Shown here: positions 14,404 to 16,073 of the stretch, piece after piece | Layout of the letters: every line of letters begins with the position of its first letter | How positions within the stretch are numbered: the first letter of the stretch is position 1 | Assembly (NCBI GenBank): GCA_903881265.1 | Contig: CAIRSV010000189.1 | Coordinates: 1-16,073 of the forward strand | Reading direction: 5' to 3' | DNA: 16,073 nucleotides | Source: an uncultured Bacteroidota bacterium | GTDB lineage: Bacteria > Bacteroidota > Bacteroidia > Chitinophagales > Chitinophagaceae | Position numbers and translations under genes: made by a program | Notes under the pieces: model-generated | Told to the model about the DNA's origin: nothing | Databases searched by the model: none | Seen by the model: the letters and a program-made list of their open reading frames with translations, nothing else

Positions 14404-15501
14404 ATGATAACAAAAGACAAAGTAATCGAGGCGCTGAGCAATGTGCAAGAGCCTGATTTAGGTAAAGATTTGATCACCCTGAATATGGTGAAGGACATAG
14501 AAATTGATGGCATGAATGTGTCGTTCACAGTGGTCTTGACGACGCCAGCTTGTCCATTAAAAGATATGATCCGTGGTGCTTGCGAAAATGCTGTCAAGAT
14601 TCTAGTTGATAAAAATGCGCTGGTTACCGTCAATTTTACGGCGGATGTTGTTAGTAATCGAAAGGATAATAAAATGGTCTTGCCGAATGTCAAAAATATC
14701 ATTGCCGTAGGCTCTGGTAAAGGCGGTGTTGGTAAGTCAACCGTTTCTGTCAACCTTGCGTTGGCATTAGCAAAAGAAGGCGCTAAAGTTGGTTTAATGG
14801 ATGCTGATATTTATGGTCCTTCTATTCCTATCATGTTAGGAATTCGTGGCGAGCGTCCTATGATGAAAGATGTAGATGGTAAAGGAATGATTATACCGAT
14901 TGAGGTGATGGGTATCAAAGCAATGAGTATAGGGTTATTGGTTGATGATAAGCAAGCGGTGGTATGGCGTGGTCCTATGGCGAGTAGCGCGCTGAAACAA
15001 TTTGTAACAGATGTATTGTGGGACGAACTTGATTACTTGATTATTGACTTGCCTCCCGGAACCGGCGACATACACCTGACGATGGTGCAAACCATCCCGG
15101 TGACAGGTGCTGTAATCGTAACCACACCACAAGACGTTGCGGTTGCCGATGCTAAAAAAGCAATTATGATGTTTGATGGTCCACAAATCAAAGTGCCTAT
15201 TTTAGGTGTCGTTGAAAATATGGCGTATTTCACTCCAGCTGAATTACCTGATAACAAGTATTATATATTTGGGAAAGAAGGTGGGAAGCGACTTGCTGAG
15301 CAGTTTGAAGTTCCATTTCTAGGCGAAATTCCTATCACGATGAGTATCCGTGAAGGTGGCGATGAAGGAAAACCTGCTTACTTGAATGGTGATGAGATTT
15401 CGATTGCAGCAATCGACAAAGTAGCTCAACAGATCGCCCGTACTATTTCAATTCGTAATGCCAACCTCGAGCCGACTAAGATTGTCGAGATGATGAATTA
15501 A
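14404..15501 (+). CDS. mrp: Mrp/ApbC-family P-loop ATPase, iron-sulfur carrier type
   Basis: This 365-residue cytoplasmic protein combines an N-terminal MIP18/DUF59 domain (about 1-85, with TTPACPLKD, Cys50) and a Mrp/NBP35 ATPase domain (about 95-350). Motifs seen are the deviant Walker A GKGGVGKST (105-113), MDADIYGPSIP (132-142), VWRGPMASSALKQF (187-200), and IIDLPPGTGD (213-222). The family binds and transfers iron-sulfur clusters, usually through a C-terminal CxxC. Here that region reads ENMAYFTPAELPDNKYYIFG (271-290) with no cysteine, and the whole protein has only Cys50 and Cys60. Cluster handling by the usual route is therefore doubtful. Length and domain order are normal for the family. 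A clear promoter lies upstream; it is probably a single-gene transcript, and no terminator was seen in the 63 bases after it. Confidence 0.93.
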   Translation: MITKDKVIEALSNVQEPDLGKDLITLNMVKDIEIDGMNVSFTVVLTTPACPLKDMIRGACENAVKILVDKNALVTVNFTADVVSNRKDNKMVLPNVKNIIAVGSGKGGVGKSTVSVNLALALAKEGAKVGLMDADIYGPSIPIMLGIRGERPMMKDVDGKGMIIPIEVMGIKAMSIGLLVDDKQAVVWRGPMASSALKQFVTDVLWDELDYLIIDLPPGTGDIHLTMVQTIPVTGAVIVTTPQDVAVADAKKAIMMFDGPQIKVPILGVVENMAYFTPAELPDNKYYIFGKEGGKRLAEQFEVPFLGEIPITMSIREGGDEGKPAYLNGDEISIAAIDKVAQQIARTISIRNANLEPTKIVEMMN

Positions 15502-15564
15502 TTGTCATTTGCTGATGCGTTTTTATTGCCATCACGATTGAATGTGTTCGATGCTAATGTGTAC

Positions 15565-16073
15565 TTATTTTTTGATCAACACAAATTTTAGCGAAGCCCA
15601 GTCGGTTTCAGCTTCAACCAAACTGCAGATTCCATTGGCATACGAATAATACGCTTTATTACCGTTTGGCAAATCCAGTAGATACCGTTTGTTGCCGGCA
15701 TGTTTGATCGGAATCATTTTTTGGAACTTCTCCGAAAAGACAGCGTTGATATTAATAGGTTCTTGATAATAAAGATTTGCCGTAGTTAAATAAATCAGAT
15801 GCTGCAACGAACTGTGCTCGTTGTCTTTATTATTCATGATATAAGCCTTTCCGTTCCAGGTGGCTGAGTTATTCACTTTTACGTTGCCATTTAATGTTCT
15901 GTATAGTTGCGCCTGCAACAATTGGTTGCCTTTGAACACAACCCTCATTCTATCATAGACCTCAATGCTGAAAATAAATGTGAGCTTCACAGTTGATTCA
16001 AAGAAATATTCTGTGATATCATTTTTCTTTGTGCGGTCAATATGAATTGTCCAATCGTTTCGCTCCCTTTCAT
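15565..16073 (-). CDS. Protein of unknown function, possibly DUF6134-like (5' partial)
   Basis: The frame is open to the right edge of the window, so the N-terminus is missing; 168 residues are visible. The only in-frame start inside the window is a GTG at 15990, but the 27 residues upstream (ending FFEST) continue the same beta-strand pattern, which argues against it. The visible part alternates short strands: NDWTIHIDR, KLTFIFSIEVYDRMRVVFKG, QLYRTLNGNVKVNNSATWNG, YLLDLPNGNKAYYSYANGIC and WASLKFVLIKK. This layout resembles the DUF6134-type family of Bacteroidota; that name is from memory of the pattern and is tentative. No function is assigned. The gene converges on mrp with a 63-base gap in which I see no strong hairpin. 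Confidence 0.6.
   Translation of the reverse strand, partial: ERERNDWTIHIDRTKKNDITEYFFESTVKLTFIFSIEVYDRMRVVFKGNQLLQAQLYRTLNGNVKVNNSATWNGKAYIMNNKDNEHSSLQHLIYLTTANLYYQEPININAVFSEKFQKMIPIKHAGNKRYLLDLPNGNKAYYSYANGICSLVEAETDWASLKFVLIKK

Noticed and set aside
14400..14753. A 117-codon open frame antisense to the start of mrp
   Set aside because: It is the reverse-strand shadow of the conserved Walker A region of mrp; its residues (TPPLPEP and similar) are the mirror of glycine-rich codons, and it has no signal, motif or promoter.
15502..15564. Search for a terminator between mrp and the convergent last gene
   Set aside because: Only 3-4 base pairings and short T runs were seen; nothing passes as a hairpin terminator.
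1..16073. Search for defence systems, toxin-antitoxin pairs, CRISPR arrays, transposases, tRNA genes or phage genes
   Set aside because: Every strong reading frame is explained by ordinary envelope, transport, signalling or unknown secreted families, and no direct-repeat array or terminal inverted repeats were found.

Overview
The window looks like ordinary chromosomal DNA from a member of the Bacteroidota, possibly Chitinophagales-like, although the genus cannot be read from it. The pointers are moderately AT-rich DNA, start codons without clear Shine-Dalgarno sequences, several matches to the Bacteroidota -7 box TAnnTTTG (two with a well-placed -33 TTG), and families common in this phylum: a paired M16 peptidase set, a sortilin-type Asp-box protein, a stand-alone CarboxypepD_reg-like protein, a LytS/LytTR pair, DUF2461 and a PF13568-type barrel. 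I see no tRNA, rRNA, CRISPR array, insertion sequence, phage gene or integration scar. No intergenic gap exceeds about 135 bases.

Left part (1-6900). The 3' end of a Wzz-like chain-length protein (1-282, +) meets a minus-strand block. Read from right to left, that block holds a secreted beta-barrel protein (6861-6160), a catalytic M16 zinc peptidase (6026-4704), its non-catalytic partner carrying an extra C-terminal domain (4665-2584), a strong intrinsic terminator (2576-2546), and a NatA/NatB-type ABC exporter (2512-279).

Middle part (6900-9540). A LytS/YehU-type sensor kinase and a LytTR response regulator run on the plus strand, divergent from the barrel gene. A DUF2461 protein follows. 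The kinase/barrel intergenic region holds a good minus-strand promoter, a perfect 12-bp palindrome and a weak LytTR-like tandem, so it is the best regulatory region in the window.

Right part (9540-16073). A 955-residue secreted Asp-box protein (minus) is divergent from a secreted MORN-like repeat protein (plus). The latter abuts a small secreted helical protein (minus), which lies downstream of a CarboxypepD_reg-like protein (minus). A Mrp/ApbC-type P-loop carrier protein (plus) has a clear promoter and lacks the usual C-terminal CxxC. A minus-strand gene of unknown function is cut by the right edge.

Many products carry export signals or membrane segments, so the region mainly serves envelope functions: export, proteolysis, outer-membrane proteins and signalling. 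I found no convincing undescribed multi-gene system. The most interesting points are the split M16 pair with its appended domain, the Mrp without CxxC, and the kinase/barrel control region. Four starts differ from the longest open frame: 6026, 6861 and 12406 are moved inward to the signal-peptide methionine, and the last gene is extended to the window edge.
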